DNA of 64,000 nt from Rhizobium sp. SL42 (GCF_021729845.1 NZ_CP063397.1:3920001-3984000), one strand, 5' to 3'; counted from the stretch's first letter, positions 16,500 to 26,503 are shown. Notes: generated from the letters alone by a model not told the origin. Numbers and translations are program-made.

Positions 16500-18334
16500 T
16501 CTGCAGCCTCACTGACGGCTTCCGAAACGCAAAGCTCGATCCTGAACAGCGCACCACCGCCGTCGCGCGGACCGACCGTCAGGCTGCCGCCGAAATCCTT
16601 GATGATATTGTAGGAGATCGACAAGCCGAGGCCGAGCCCCCGTCCGACGCCCTTGGTGGTGAAGAACGGATCGAAGATGCGCTCGGTGATCGCCGGCGGC
16701 ACGCCCGGGCCCCGGTCGCCGATCTCGATCACCACACGATCACCCTCCCGCCGCCCATTGAGATGGATTGTGCGGTTGTCGAGACCTTCCACGGCATCGC
16801 AGGCGTTGGAGAGGATGTTCACCAGCACCTGCTGCAGGCGCACCGAGCCGCCATGGACCGGCGGCAGATCAGGGGCGATATCGATGATCAGTTCGGCATC
16901 GGCTGTGGACAGGCGTGCGGATATGATCTCCAGCGTATCATGCACCACATCCTCTAGCGCCACCGCCGCAAGCTTCTCGTTCGGCTTGCGGGCAAAGTTG
17001 CGCAGATGCCGGCTGATCGAAGCCATCCTGTCGATCAGGCCGGAAATGCGCGTCAGGTTCTCGCGCGCCTCGCCCACCCGCTGACGATCGATCAGCATAG
17101 CCGCGCTGTCCGCATAGGTCTTGGCGGCGGCGAGCGGCTGGTTGAACTCGTGCGAAAGAGCCGCCGACATCTGGCCAAGACCGGCGAGTTTTCCGGCCTG
17201 GATCAGATCCGCCTGGGTCTGGCGGAGTTGAGAGTTGACCCGCGCCAGATCGGCGGTGCGCTCGTCGACACGCCGCTCCAGTTCCGTCTGAGCCTCGACC
17301 TGCATCAGCATTCTCTCTTCCAGCCGGGCGCGGCGTTGGATCACGACAGCAAGCAGCAGAAACATCAGGCACAAGGACAGGAGGATGGCGATCTGCATGG
17401 TGCGGGCCTGTCCACGGATCGAGCCGGTGTCCAGAAGAACACTGACATTCCAGCCGGCATCGATCATGTAGTCCGACTTGACCAGGTATTCACGGAAAAC
17501 CCCGTTCGTCGGCACCGTGACAAGCTCATGATTGTCGAACTGACTGCGCTTGATCGGCAACTCCTTGAGCACGGCATCGGAGTAGCGACGTGATGCGGTC
17601 GTGCGCTGCAGTCGCTCGGTCGTGAGCGGCAATACCGACGAATAGAGCCAGCCCGGGCTCCCGGTCATGAAAATGATGCCTTCCGGATCGGAGACGAGGA
17701 TCTTGTATTCGCCGCCGCGCCAGGATGCTTCGATGCTGTCGATATCGACCTTGAAGACGATGACCCCACGCACGGCGCCATCCACATTTATCGGTGAGGC
17801 GAAATAATAGCCGCGCTTTGCCGATGTCGTGCCCAGCGCGTAGAAGCGCGATTGTTTCCCGGCCGCGGCCTCCTGAAAATAGGGACGATAGCTGAAGTTT
17901 TCGCCGACGAAACTGGCCGGGCCATCGTAGTTGCTGGCCGCAATGGTCACGCCGTCCATGGTCATGATGTAGATGTCGGAAGACTTGAGCAGGCCGTTGA
18001 TCGCCTTCAGATAGGCATTGGCATGCGCGCGCGGGCCCGCATCATCGGGTCGACGCGCCAGTTCCTTCATGTCCGGATCGTCTGCAATCAGCGCCGGCAA
18101 CGGCTCGTAGCGCTTGAGGTGACCGCTGAGCGCAGCGACGGCCAGTCGCAGCGCGCTCTCGGCCTGCAACGAGGCCTCGTCCATCACGCTGCGGGTGAGT
18201 AGCCTTTGACCCGCAGTCATGACACCGACAGCGGCGATCACCAGCAAGACGACCAGAATGCCAATCGTGCGCCGTGCCATCGCCACGCGCTGCCACGGTC
18301 TTGCGGGCCTTCCTGCGGCCTTCGATGTCGTCAA
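16496..18334 (-). CDS. Sensor histidine kinase, DctB-like
   Basis: I place the start at TTG 18334, because GGAGGAGG lies seven bases upstream; this gives 612 residues. (ATG 18280 is in frame but lacks a ribosome site; an upstream ATG at 18400 runs through non-coding sequence.) Layout: a membrane segment at about residues 22-46, a periplasmic sensor domain of about 260 residues of the Cache type, as in DctB, a second membrane segment (ILLSLCLMFLLLAVVI), a coiled-coil linker, HisKA with His395 in ALSHEFNQPLAAAKTYADSA, and HATPase with ILSNACDAVEG, GDRGPGVP and GLGLSISYNIIKDFGGS. The substrate is likely a small carboxylate. Confidence 0.88.
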   Translation of the reverse strand: MTTSKAAGRPARPWQRVAMARRTIGILVVLLVIAAVGVMTAGQRLLTRSVMDEASLQAESALRLAVAALSGHLKRYEPLPALIADDPDMKELARRPDDAGPRAHANAYLKAINGLLKSSDIYIMTMDGVTIAASNYDGPASFVGENFSYRPYFQEAAAGKQSRFYALGTTSAKRGYYFASPINVDGAVRGVIVFKVDIDSIEASWRGGEYKILVSDPEGIIFMTGSPGWLYSSVLPLTTERLQRTTASRRYSDAVLKELPIKRSQFDNHELVTVPTNGVFREYLVKSDYMIDAGWNVSVLLDTGSIRGQARTMQIAILLSLCLMFLLLAVVIQRRARLEERMLMQVEAQTELERRVDERTADLARVNSQLRQTQADLIQAGKLAGLGQMSAALSHEFNQPLAAAKTYADSAAMLIDRQRVGEARENLTRISGLIDRMASISRHLRNFARKPNEKLAAVALEDVVHDTLEIISARLSTADAELIIDIAPDLPPVHGGSVRLQQVLVNILSNACDAVEGLDNRTIHLNGRREGDRVVIEIGDRGPGVPPAITERIFDPFFTTKGVGRGLGLGLSISYNIIKDFGGSLTVGPRDGGGALFRIELCVSEAVSEAAE

Positions 18335-18431
18335 ACTCGGTCCTCCTCCGAGATCAAGGATACCGAGCCCCGCGCAACTTTCCAAGGGCCGACCACGCAT
18401 CCGCCTCTCGACGACGCATCAGCCGAACGAG

Positions 18432-18457
18432 AAAAGCCGCCAGCAGTCGCTGGCGGC
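18432..18457 (-). terminator. Rho-independent terminator after the chemoreceptor gene
   Basis: GCCGCCAGC and GCTGGCGGC form a perfect nine-base stem with a four-base loop, followed on the minus strand by TTTT. It lies 26 bases beyond the chemoreceptor stop and upstream of the DctB-like kinase gene, so it isolates the two transcription units. Confidence 0.8.
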
Positions 18458-18482
18458 TTGATCTTGAAGCATCCGGAACCGC

Positions 18483-21023
18483 TCAGGCTGCCCGGGAATG
18501 CGGGCCGGCAGCGCGTCGCTGGCTTTCGGGCGCAAGCTTGAACTGATCGACAAGCTGCATCAGCGCATCCGCCTCATCGGCGAGTTGCCGTGTTGCGGCA
18601 TTGGTCTCTTCCACCATCGCCGCATTGCGCTGCGTCATCTGATCCATCTCGTTGACCGAGGAATTGACCTCGCCAAGAGCATTCGACTGGTCGCGGCTCG
18701 CCATGGCGATGATCGAGACCCGCTCGGAGACGGTGATGATATTGGCCGAAATTTCTGCGAGCACCGCCCCGGTCTGCTGGACCAGTTTGGCGCCTGAGGA
18801 CACTTCGGTGCTCGACTTGTGGATCAGGTCCTTGATCTGCTGGGCAGCCCCCGCCGAACGCTGGGCTAGCTCGCGGACTTCCTGCGCCACGACTGCAAAG
18901 CCCTTGCCGGCCTCCCCGGCGCGTGCCGCTTCGATACCGGCATTAAGCGCAAGAAGGTTCGTCTGGAAGGCAATTTCGTCGATCACGTCGATGATCTGCA
19001 CGATCTGGCCAGACGCATCCTCGATCCGGCCCATGGCGTCGATCGCACTGGCGACGACCACCGAGGAGGTGTCCGCGCGACCCTTGGTGTCGGCAACGAT
19101 GCTGTTGGCCTCCTCGGCCTGTTCGGCCGACGACTTGACGGTCACGGTGATCTCATCGACCGCAGCTGCCGTTTCCTCGAGCGAGGCGGCCTGCTGTTCG
19201 GTCCGCTTGGCCAACTGGTCAGCGGCACTGCTCATCTCGGCAGCATTGCGCTGGATCATGTAGGTATTGGACCGGATGCGCGTGACCGTATCCTGCAGAC
19301 GCTCAAGCGACTGGTTGAAGTCGGTGCGCAACTGTTCGAGACGGCCGTGGAACGGCGTGTCGATCGTCTTCGAGATATCGCCTTGCGCCATTCGCCCTAG
19401 ACCGGCGGCAAGTGCGTTGACTGCAAAGTCGATCTGCCTGTCGACATCCTGCTTTTCGCGGTCGTTGCGGCGACGATCTTCCTCAGCTTCCGCCCGCTCC
19501 GCTTCGCTGCGACTTTCGATTTCGATCTTCGAAAGGGCATTCTGCTTGAACACGCCGAGCGCGCGCGCCATTTCGCCGATTTCATCGACGCGAGCCTCGC
19601 CGTTGATCTTGGTATCGAGCACGCCGTCTGCGAGGCGCCGCATGGCGGCGGTGATCTGGCCGATTGGCCCCTTGAAGGTCAGGACGAGACCGATGCCGGC
19701 GAAGATGGAGATCAGGATGCCGAGGCCCGTGGCACCGATCGAAATCGAATTGGCATCGCGGCGTTCTTCGCCGGCGCTGACCTTCTGCAATTCGGCAAAC
19801 GATGTCAGCTGCGTCCAGATCGTGTTCAGATCGGCACCGGCTTGGCCGTAGCTCGCCTTGCGATCCTGGCTGATCTTGACCAGTTCGACACTGGCGGTCT
19901 GCATGACCTCGATGGCCGGCGACAGGTCCGCCTTGAGCTGCGCCATGAACGGCAGGTCGGCTGCGGATTTTTCCAGCGTCGCAAGGTCATCGCGCATTGC
20001 GGCGATCCGGCTCTCGAGAAGAGCACGGTTTTCTTCGGTGGGCTCAAGTAGGAAGCGCGCCATCATGATCTGCGTCTGATAGCTGGAGCTGACCAGCACA
20101 CGGCCATCGCTCAACACCGCCTGTGCCTTTGCCAGCGGCGCATCGAGTTCGCCGAACTTGATCGTCGCTTCTTTCATCTTCTGCTGTGCGGCGAGGCCGA
20201 GGTAAGCGTTCAGCTGGGTGAAGTTGCGCAGCTTGCCGGTGACGTCGGTGATGACGGCTTCGGACTTGTCATTCGCCGCCAGGATGGCCGTCAGCTCGCC
20301 CATGATCTTGTCGATCGTCTTGGCAGCCGACTTGTTGGCTTCAGGCAGGGCCGTCATCAGGACGCCGTGGCGCTGCTTCATCTCGTCGAGGCGCGAAGCG
20401 ATGACGGCAAACTTTTCGTCCGGCAACTTGGCCTTGGTGTAGGCCGAGTTCATTTCGGTCAGGAACGTACCGGTGCTGCGAATGCGGTCCGCATCGCGCA
20501 GCATGGACTTGGCGGCGGTATCGTCGGCCTGGACGGCGCTTTCCACCTTGGCCATGGCATCGGTCGCCAATGCCTGCGAGGCGACAACCACGCCCACACC
20601 CTGCTGAAGCGACTGGACGAGCCCAGATTCGGTTTCATGCAGACGCCAGAGTTCATCGATATGCTTGACCACCTGATCAACCAGCTGGCCGGCCTGCTCA
20701 AGCTCGGTCCGGCCATCGGCATTGGCCGGCAACTGCGCAAGTGTGTCCTGAAGGACCTGTTGCTGCTGCTTCAGCCGGCTGGTCACGTCTTCGCGTCCGG
20801 CGGCCGTCGTCTCGGCAAGGAAACTGCTCATCGCGGCCGACACATCGCGGAAGCCGCTCAACGACTGCAGGACGCTGTTGGAGATTTCGATGCGGCCCTG
20901 GAGAAGTCCGGAGGCATAAAGGCCGGTAAACCCGACGGCTGAAATGCTGATGACAAAGGGAAGAATGAAGATCAACACCTTGGTCTGGATGTTAAACCGC
21001 GACAAAATACGATCAATAAACAC
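18483..21023 (-). CDS. Methyl-accepting chemotaxis protein with long helical periplasmic domain
   Basis: The 846-residue receptor has an N-terminal membrane segment ([22 protein letters not shown], about 16-38), a very long, mostly alpha-helical periplasmic region to about residue 420 that fits a helical bimodular (HBM) sensor or a repeat of it, a second membrane segment ([16 protein letters not shown], about 428-448), HAMP (about 450-500), and the signalling domain with the universal hairpin [20 protein letters not shown] near residue 685-705 followed by [22 protein letters not shown]. The C-terminus ([12 protein letters not shown]) has no CheR/CheB-binding pentapeptide. HBM receptors usually sense small organic acids, which would fit the neighbouring carboxylate transporter, but the ligand is unproven. 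Confidence 0.92.
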   Translation of the reverse strand: MFIDRILSRFNIQTKVLIFILPFVISISAVGFTGLYASGLLQGRIEISNSVLQSLSGFRDVSAAMSSFLAETTAAGREDVTSRLKQQQQVLQDTLAQLPANADGRTELEQAGQLVDQVVKHIDELWRLHETESGLVQSLQQGVGVVVASQALATDAMAKVESAVQADDTAAKSMLRDADRIRSTGTFLTEMNSAYTKAKLPDEKFAVIASRLDEMKQRHGVLMTALPEANKSAAKTIDKIMGELTAILAANDKSEAVITDVTGKLRNFTQLNAYLGLAAQQKMKEATIKFGELDAPLAKAQAVLSDGRVLVSSSYQTQIMMARFLLEPTEENRALLESRIAAMRDDLATLEKSAADLPFMAQLKADLSPAIEVMQTASVELVKISQDRKASYGQAGADLNTIWTQLTSFAELQKVSAGEERRDANSISIGATGLGILISIFAGIGLVLTFKGPIGQITAAMRRLADGVLDTKINGEARVDEIGEMARALGVFKQNALSKIEIESRSEAERAEAEEDRRRNDREKQDVDRQIDFAVNALAAGLGRMAQGDISKTIDTPFHGRLEQLRTDFNQSLERLQDTVTRIRSNTYMIQRNAAEMSSAADQLAKRTEQQAASLEETAAAVDEITVTVKSSAEQAEEANSIVADTKGRADTSSVVVASAIDAMGRIEDASGQIVQIIDVIDEIAFQTNLLALNAGIEAARAGEAGKGFAVVAQEVRELAQRSAGAAQQIKDLIHKSSTEVSSGAKLVQQTGAVLAEISANIITVSERVSIIAMASRDQSNALGEVNSSVNEMDQMTQRNAAMVEETNAATRQLADEADALMQLVDQFKLAPESQRRAAGPHSRAA

Positions 21024-21354
21024 GGACTACCCTCTCCTCCAAATGTCTCAATCGCGGCACCAAAAGTGGGCCCGAGCGAACCGGAAACATTCACGCCTAA
21101 TCGGCCGAGAGTAGGTGACGGATAGCTAACACCGCCTTAATGGCCCGTAACTAAAGTAGCGGTCGATGAGGCTGATGCCCCTGGAGTTTGTCGCCCATTG
21201 CAGAGCCCGAATGATGCCCGCGACCCCCATCATGAGGTCACGGCAAATGCGTGTGCGGGATGGACAATCCCGCACACGGCACGGAGGGACAGGCGCTGGC
21301 CCGCCCTTACATCGATGGGGGGCCCTAGGAACAGAAGCGTGAGCGAATTCGGGT
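21024..21354. other. 331-base gap between kduI end and chemoreceptor start
   Basis: No gene is seen. The part near 21024-21110 is the upstream region of the chemoreceptor gene (minus strand), and the part near 21250 holds a strong hairpin listed separately. The rest shows nothing recognisable. Confidence 0.5.
21251..21277 (-). terminator. Hairpin downstream of kduI
   Basis: GTGTGCGGGAT and ATCCCGCACAC make a perfect 11-base stem with a five-base loop, 78 bases after the kduI stop. On the minus strand it is followed by GCATTTGCC, so the U-run is short; it is probably the end of the kduI transcript, though another RNA-structure role is possible. Confidence 0.55.
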
Positions 21355-22197
21355 TTAGCGCAGTTCCTCGATCGCCACCGGGTCGACATCGGTATAGTCG
21401 ACATTGTCTCCGGCCATCGCCCAGATGAAGGAGTAGTTCGCGGTGCCGGCACCCGAATGGATCGACCAGCCGGGAGACAGGACCGCCTCCTCGTTCTTCA
21501 TGACGATGTGGCGCGTTTCGTCAGGCTCGCCGAGCAGATGGAAGACACGCGCCTTTTCCGGCATGTCGAAATAGAGATAGGCTTCCATACGCCGGTCATG
21601 GATATGGCAGGGCATCGTGTTCCACACGGAACCCTTGGCAAGACTGGTCATGCCGACCACGAGCTGGCAGGTCTTGACGCCTTCCGGATGAACAAACTGA
21701 AAGATCGAGCGCTCGTTGCTGGTTTCCTGTGCACCCAGATCGATGCGTTTGGCGTCTGCTATGCCGATATGGCGAGCCGGATAAGAGGCATGTGCCGGCG
21801 CACTGAGCAGATAGAATTTTGCCGGATTTTCGGCGGACGCGGAGGCGAACGTCACCGAAGTTCCCATGCCGGCATAAACCATGTCGCGCGGGCCGGTCGC
21901 AAAGGCCTCGCCACTCACCGTCACGACACCCGGGCCACCAATATTGACGGCAATCAATTCGCGCCGCGCCAGAAGCTCCTTGGTGCCGGCCGGCTTGATT
22001 GTTTCAAGGGTCAATGGCTCGGCGCCGGGCATGGCGCCGCCCACGATCATCCGGTCATAATTGGTGTAGTGCAATTGAATCCGCCCCATCACGAACAGCG
22101 GCGGCAGCAGGAAATGCTCGCGCAACTGATCGGTACCGAAGCCCGCGGCCGTCATAGGATCGATTGCAAACCGGTTGGTGAAATCAGTATGCGTCAT
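21355..22197 (-). CDS. kduI: 5-dehydro-4-deoxy-D-glucuronate isomerase KduI
   Basis: Started at ATG 22197 (GGGAGG five bases upstream) the protein is 280 residues, close to the 278 of E. coli KduI. The zinc site is intact: His198 and His200 in MPCHIHDRRMEAYLYF, Glu205, and His247 in SPGWSIHSGAGT, each shifted by two from the E. coli positions. The enzyme converts 5-keto-4-deoxyuronate, the product of unsaturated galacturonide cleavage, to 2,5-diketo-3-deoxygluconate (DKII) in the pectin pathway. It lies next to an AraC regulator and an oligosaccharide importer with GH28 and GH105 genes. The following enzymes KduD, KdgK and KdgA are not in this window. Confidence 0.95.
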   Translation of the reverse strand: MTHTDFTNRFAIDPMTAAGFGTDQLREHFLLPPLFVMGRIQLHYTNYDRMIVGGAMPGAEPLTLETIKPAGTKELLARRELIAVNIGGPGVVTVSGEAFATGPRDMVYAGMGTSVTFASASAENPAKFYLLSAPAHASYPARHIGIADAKRIDLGAQETSNERSIFQFVHPEGVKTCQLVVGMTSLAKGSVWNTMPCHIHDRRMEAYLYFDMPEKARVFHLLGEPDETRHIVMKNEEAVLSPGWSIHSGAGTANYSFIWAMAGDNVDYTDVDPVAIEELR

Positions 22198-22341
22198 AGT
22201 ACCTCCCGAACATGTATTTAAACTCATCATACAGGTTGAGGGAGCAACCACAAGCTGGAAAGCGGCCTAGACGGATAGAAGTTCTGCTTTTGACAACCGA
22301 CAGACGTAAATCGGCCCGAAACCATACGTTCAAAAAAGAGC

Positions 22342-22357
22342 ATGTTGCTATAAACAT
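22342..22357. promoter_or_regulatory. Short inverted repeat upstream of kduI
   Basis: ATGTT and AACAT are separated by six bases, 145 bases upstream of the kduI start and just beyond the stop of the AraC gene. It could be an operator for the pectin genes or chance; AraC proteins usually prefer direct repeats. Confidence 0.2.
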
Positions 22358-22369
22358 ATGACAGGTTGG

Positions 22370-23284
22370 TCATGACCGTGGGAGAGGATAGACGATCTGG
22401 CCATCCTCTTCACCACGCGGAAAGGCGCCTTCGCGGCTTCTGCGTTCGGCATCGCGGTACCCCTGCGGGCTCACACCGATATAGCGTTTGAACATCCGCG
22501 AAAAATAATAGGCGTCGGCATAGCCTGACAGCGCCGCCGCCCGCTTTACCGTACAACCGCCAGCGAGAAGCCCCATGGCCCGCTCCATGCGTTTGAACTC
22601 CTGAAACTTATCAGGCGTCCAGCCGACTCGCCTGCGGAATTCGCGTTTGAAATAGTCCAGATTGTACGGCGCGGCGTCCAGCACCTGCCGGACGATATGC
22701 TCGCCGAGCGGATCTGCGGCTATCTGGCTTGCCGCCACCATGATCGCCAGGGACAGTTGATCGGGATTGGCGACATTGCCGACCGACTGCTCGCGCCAGC
22801 CGACAAACGCCTGCTCGATGAATTCGGTCAGCAGGAACATGAACATGTGATGCTGTTGCAGCGTCGTCGAATAGGGCGGCGCGGTTTCACGGTAATGCCG
22901 GACCACCTTTTCCAGCATATCCCAGCGCGCCAGCGCGACGGATCGCTTCAACTGCATTTGCCCCATCAGATCAAGGCGCCCGAAAAGATCGAGGGTGAAA
23001 TGCTGCGCAATGCCGGTGTAGGGCTCGGACGAGGTCGAGTATCCGACAAACCGGGTTTCGGCGTTCAGCAACATCGCACTGCCCGGCACCATCGATAGCG
23101 TCTCGCCCTCGATCTCGTACCGTGCACTGCCCGTCAGGCAGATCACCAGGTCGTGGACACGGTTAGACTTGTCGATCCGCCATGTCTGGGCGTGCTGCAT
23201 CCGGATTGTCGAGCGCGTCAGGTTGAGCGCCAGCGCATTCATCGGAATACCGGCCAAAACCTGACCTTCAGTTTCCTCCATCAT
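22370..23284 (-). CDS. AraC family transcriptional regulator
   Basis: The 304-residue protein has an N-terminal cupin-like sensing domain (VHDLVICLTGSARYEIEGETLSMVPGSAMLL) and a C-terminal double helix-turn-helix at about residues 185-290, with the family motif GYADAYYFSRMFKRYIGVSPQGYRD. Two adjacent ATGs (23284 and 23281) follow AGGGGG; the first is listed. The gene lies between kduI, on the same strand, and the divergent importer/glycosidase operon at 23558, with a 273-base region between them. Control of both by this protein, with a pectin-derived sugar as inducer, is the natural reading. Activators of this type normally bind direct repeats near the -35 box. Confidence 0.88.
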   Translation of the reverse strand: MMEETEGQVLAGIPMNALALNLTRSTIRMQHAQTWRIDKSNRVHDLVICLTGSARYEIEGETLSMVPGSAMLLNAETRFVGYSTSSEPYTGIAQHFTLDLFGRLDLMGQMQLKRSVALARWDMLEKVVRHYRETAPPYSTTLQQHHMFMFLLTEFIEQAFVGWREQSVGNVANPDQLSLAIMVAASQIAADPLGEHIVRQVLDAAPYNLDYFKREFRRRVGWTPDKFQEFKRMERAMGLLAGGCTVKRAAALSGYADAYYFSRMFKRYIGVSPQGYRDAERRSREGAFPRGEEDGQIVYPLPRS

Positions 23285-23557
23285 TTTCCCCCTATTCGTC
23301 GATTTTCGCGCCGGACCGTCTGCGGGATATTAGCCATAGGACCGGCTCTCTTGGGAAGGCCGGGGAGGAAATCTGGAGGAGAAGGGCAGCGACACCCGGC
23401 CCCGCGCAGTGGCGGGATCAGCTGAAAGCGCACCCTTGAGTATTGCGATGTATAAAAGAGAACATGTCGCGCAGCTCCGCCACGGAGCCCGGCGCATTGC
23501 GACCTGCACCATGAAATACCGTTCGCATCAAGGCTTCGTCGAGAAGGAGGATGCGGC

Positions 23558-24442
23558 ATGAGCGGAGACAACCGTTATCTCGGGCTGCTCTACCTCTCCC
23601 CGTACATTCTCGGTCTGCTGGTCTTCACCACGCTGCCTTTCGTCGTGTCGCTCTACCTGAGCTTCACCGACTACAACCTGATGAGCGCGCCGATCTTCAC
23701 CGGCCTCGACAACTACATCCGCCTGTTCACCGCCGACCGCACCTTTCGCAAGTCGCTCTGGGTGACGCTGATCTATGTGTTCACCACGGTGCCGCTGAAG
23801 CTTGCCTTCGCGCTCTTCGTCGCAGTGATCCTGAACTACAAGCTGAAATTCATCAACGTCTTCCGCACCGCCTTCTATGTGCCGTCGATCCTGGGCGGCT
23901 CGATCGCGATTGCCGTGCTATGGCGCTACATGTTCGCCGATGTCGGGCTGGTCAACATGGCGCTTGGCATGATCGGCCTGGAGCCGGTCAACTGGTTCGG
24001 CGACCCGGTCAATGCGCTGTTCACCATCACGCTGCTGCGGCTCTGGCAATTCGGTTCGGCGATGGTGATCTTTCTTGCCGCACTGCAGAGCATCGACAAG
24101 AACCTCTATGAAGCCGCCTCCATTGATGGCGCCGGCAAGTGGAAGAGCTTCGTCCACATCACCCTGCCGCTGATCACGCCGGTCATCTTCTTCAACCTCA
24201 TCATGCAGATGGTCCAGGCATTCCAGGAATTCAACGGCCCCTACATCATCACCCAGGGCGGGCCGCTCAAAGCCACCTATCTGCTGCCGATCTACATCTA
24301 CGACGAGGCCTTCAAGCGCTTCGACATGGGTTACGCCTCGGCCATCGCCTGGGTGCTGTTCGTCATCATCATGGCACTGACCCTCATCGCCTTCTGGTCG
24401 TCACGCCATTGGGTCTACTACGCCGGCGACAAGAGGAGCTGA
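23558..24442 (+). CDS. Carbohydrate ABC transporter permease, MalF/TogM type
   Basis: The 294-residue permease has six membrane segments and starts at ATG 23558 with GGAGGA eight bases upstream. The cytoplasmic EAA loop that contacts the ATPase reads EAASIDGAGKWKSFVHITLPLI at about residues 190-211. It belongs to the CUT1 family of oligosaccharide importers. It opens an operon of permease, permease, ATPase, binding protein, GH28, GH105, the same transporter gene order as TogMNAB of Dickeya, which imports oligogalacturonides. Pectin oligomers are therefore the likely cargo. Confidence 0.93.
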   Translation: MSGDNRYLGLLYLSPYILGLLVFTTLPFVVSLYLSFTDYNLMSAPIFTGLDNYIRLFTADRTFRKSLWVTLIYVFTTVPLKLAFALFVAVILNYKLKFINVFRTAFYVPSILGGSIAIAVLWRYMFADVGLVNMALGMIGLEPVNWFGDPVNALFTITLLRLWQFGSAMVIFLAALQSIDKNLYEAASIDGAGKWKSFVHITLPLITPVIFFNLIMQMVQAFQEFNGPYIITQGGPLKATYLLPIYIYDEAFKRFDMGYASAIAWVLFVIIMALTLIAFWSSRHWVYYAGDKRS

Positions 24443-24444
24443 CC

Positions 24445-25353
24445 ATGGCCGAACACGCACTCGCTTCCCTGTCTGCAGAACTCGACGATGTCTCGCTCGC
24501 CCGTAGCCGCGACCTGCGCCGCCAGCGGATCACCACCGTGATCCGCTACACGGTCCTGACGCTTGTCGGCCTGATCATGATCTATCCGCTGGTCTGGCTG
24601 ATCGGCGCCTCTTTCAAGACGAATTCGGAGATATTTGCCAATCCCGGCTTCTGGCCGAGCAAGCCCACGCTCGACGGCTATATCAGTGGCTGGAAGACAT
24701 CTACGCCCTACAGCTTCGGCACCTTTTTCCTGAACACGCTGTGGATCGTCCTGCCCAAGATGATCGGCACGGCAATTTCCTGCACGGCGGTCGCCTACGG
24801 CTTTGCCCGCTTCGAGTTCCCGTTCAAGAAGCTGCTCTTCGCCACCCTGATCGCTACGCTGCTGCTGCCAAATGTAGTGACCCGCATTCCGCAATATCTG
24901 CTGTTCCGCGATCTCGGCTGGCTTGACACCTTCCTGCCGCTCTGGGTGCCTTCGGCGCTTGCCGGCGATGCCTTCTTCGTCTTCATGCTGGTCCAGTTCC
25001 TGCGCGCAATACCACGCGACATGGAAGAGGCTGCCCGTGTCGATGGCGCCAATACATGGCAGGTTCTGGTCTTCATCATCATTCCATTGCTGATGCCGGC
25101 GCTGATCTCCGTCTGCCTGTTCCAGTTCATGTGGACGATGAACGACTTCCTCGGCCCCCTGATCTACATCTCTTCGGTCGAAAAATTCCCCGTATCGCTG
25201 GCGCTCAAGCTGTCGATCGACACGACCGAGGCCTTCGAATGGAACCGTGTGCTGGCAATGTCGGTGCTGGCGCTGACGCCGGCGCTCGCGGTCTTCTTCC
25301 TCGCCCAGAAATACTTCATCGACGGCATTTCCGCCGGCGGCATCAAGGGATAA
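24445..25353 (+). CDS. Carbohydrate ABC transporter permease, MalG/TogN type
   Basis: Start ATG 24445, two bases after the stop of the first permease, with GAGGAG nearby upstream; 302 residues. An N-terminal cytoplasmic tail of about 35 residues precedes six membrane segments, and the EAA loop reads EEAARVDGANTWQVLVFIIIPLL. This is the second permease of the CUT1 importer and forms a heterodimer with the product of the preceding gene. The reading frame is open further upstream inside the first permease gene, but those codons are not the start. Confidence 0.93.
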   Translation: MAEHALASLSAELDDVSLARSRDLRRQRITTVIRYTVLTLVGLIMIYPLVWLIGASFKTNSEIFANPGFWPSKPTLDGYISGWKTSTPYSFGTFFLNTLWIVLPKMIGTAISCTAVAYGFARFEFPFKKLLFATLIATLLLPNVVTRIPQYLLFRDLGWLDTFLPLWVPSALAGDAFFVFMLVQFLRAIPRDMEEAARVDGANTWQVLVFIIIPLLMPALISVCLFQFMWTMNDFLGPLIYISSVEKFPVSLALKLSIDTTEAFEWNRVLAMSVLALTPALAVFFLAQKYFIDGISAGGIKG

Positions 25354-25357
25354 TCCG

Positions 25358-26470
25358 ATGGCCAGGCTGCAACTGAAGAACCTCGAAAAAGACTACGGAT
25401 CCTTCCGCGCCGTGCATGGCATCAATCTCGACGTCGAGGACGGCGAGTTCATGGTGCTGGTCGGCCCGTCAGGCTGCGCCAAGTCGACCACGCTGCGCAT
25501 GATCGCCGGACTGGAACAGGTGACCGGCGGCGAGATCCGCATCGGCGGCCAGTTGGTCAATGACCGTTCGCCCGGTGACCGCGGCATTTCCATGGTCTTC
25601 CAGAACTACGCGCTCTATCCGCATATGAAGGTGAAGAAGAACCTCTCCTTCAGCATGCGCCTGAAACGCCGCCCGGCTAGCGAGATCGATGCCGAAACCG
25701 ACAAGGTCGCCGACACGCTGGAAATCGGCGCCCTGCTCGACCGCCTGCCGAAACAGCTGTCCGGCGGCCAGGCTCAGCGCGTTGCCGTTGGCCGGGCCCT
25801 GATCAAGAAGCCGCAGGTCTTCCTCTTCGACGAGCCGCTGTCCAACCTGGACGCCAAACTGCGCGCCTCGATGCGTGTGCGCATCACCGACCTGCACAAG
25901 CGGCTGAAGGCCGACGGCATGGCCGCGACCGTCATCTATGTCACCCATGACCAGACCGAGGCCATGACCATGGGTGACCGGATCTGCGTGATGAAGGACG
26001 GCCACATCATGCAGGTCGCCGATCCGGTAACGCTCTACAACCGCCCAGCCAATGCCTTCGTCGCCGGCTTCATCGGCAGTCCGGAGATGAACCTCATTTC
26101 GGCCAAGCTGACGGCACTCGACGAGATCATCGTCGCAAACCAGACTGTTCCGCTTGTCGACGGCCTGCGCAACCGATTGATCGCCAATGCACCTCAACAG
26201 GTGACCATGGGCATCCGCCCGCAGCACCTGCGCATAGCCGCCCCCGAAACGCGCGGCACTTTGAGCGGCCGGATCAGCCATGTCGAATTCATGGGACACG
26301 AGGTTTACCTCTATGTCGACATCGGAGCGGAGCGGGTCATCGCCGTCGTCCCGTCGAGCCAGTTCGACCGCGGCGCCATCCGCGACGATCGTATCTGGCT
26401 GACCCCCGACATCGCCCAGATGCATATCTTCGACCGCCAGAGCGGGGAAAACATCTCTCTGGCCAACTGA
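25358..26470 (+). CDS. Carbohydrate ABC transporter ATP-binding protein, MalK/UgpC/TogA type
   Basis: The 370-residue ATPase has Walker A GPSGCAKST at 36-44, C-loop LSGGQAQRVAVGRAL, Walker B VFLFDEPLSNLDAKLR and the H-loop VTHDQTEAMTMGD, followed by a C-terminal TOBE-like regulatory domain (about 240-370). Ala41 replaces the glycine usually found before the Walker A lysine, and the C-loop has GQAQR rather than GQRQR; both changes keep the essential Lys42 and the LSGGQ core. The gene starts four bases after the second permease and supplies the motor for the two permeases. Confidence 0.93.
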   Translation: MARLQLKNLEKDYGSFRAVHGINLDVEDGEFMVLVGPSGCAKSTTLRMIAGLEQVTGGEIRIGGQLVNDRSPGDRGISMVFQNYALYPHMKVKKNLSFSMRLKRRPASEIDAETDKVADTLEIGALLDRLPKQLSGGQAQRVAVGRALIKKPQVFLFDEPLSNLDAKLRASMRVRITDLHKRLKADGMAATVIYVTHDQTEAMTMGDRICVMKDGHIMQVADPVTLYNRPANAFVAGFIGSPEMNLISAKLTALDEIIVANQTVPLVDGLRNRLIANAPQQVTMGIRPQHLRIAAPETRGTLSGRISHVEFMGHEVYLYVDIGAERVIAVVPSSQFDRGAIRDDRIWLTPDIAQMHIFDRQSGENISLAN

Positions 26471-26503
26471 CATTTTCATCGTTTCAACTTGGGAGGAGCC
26501 AAA

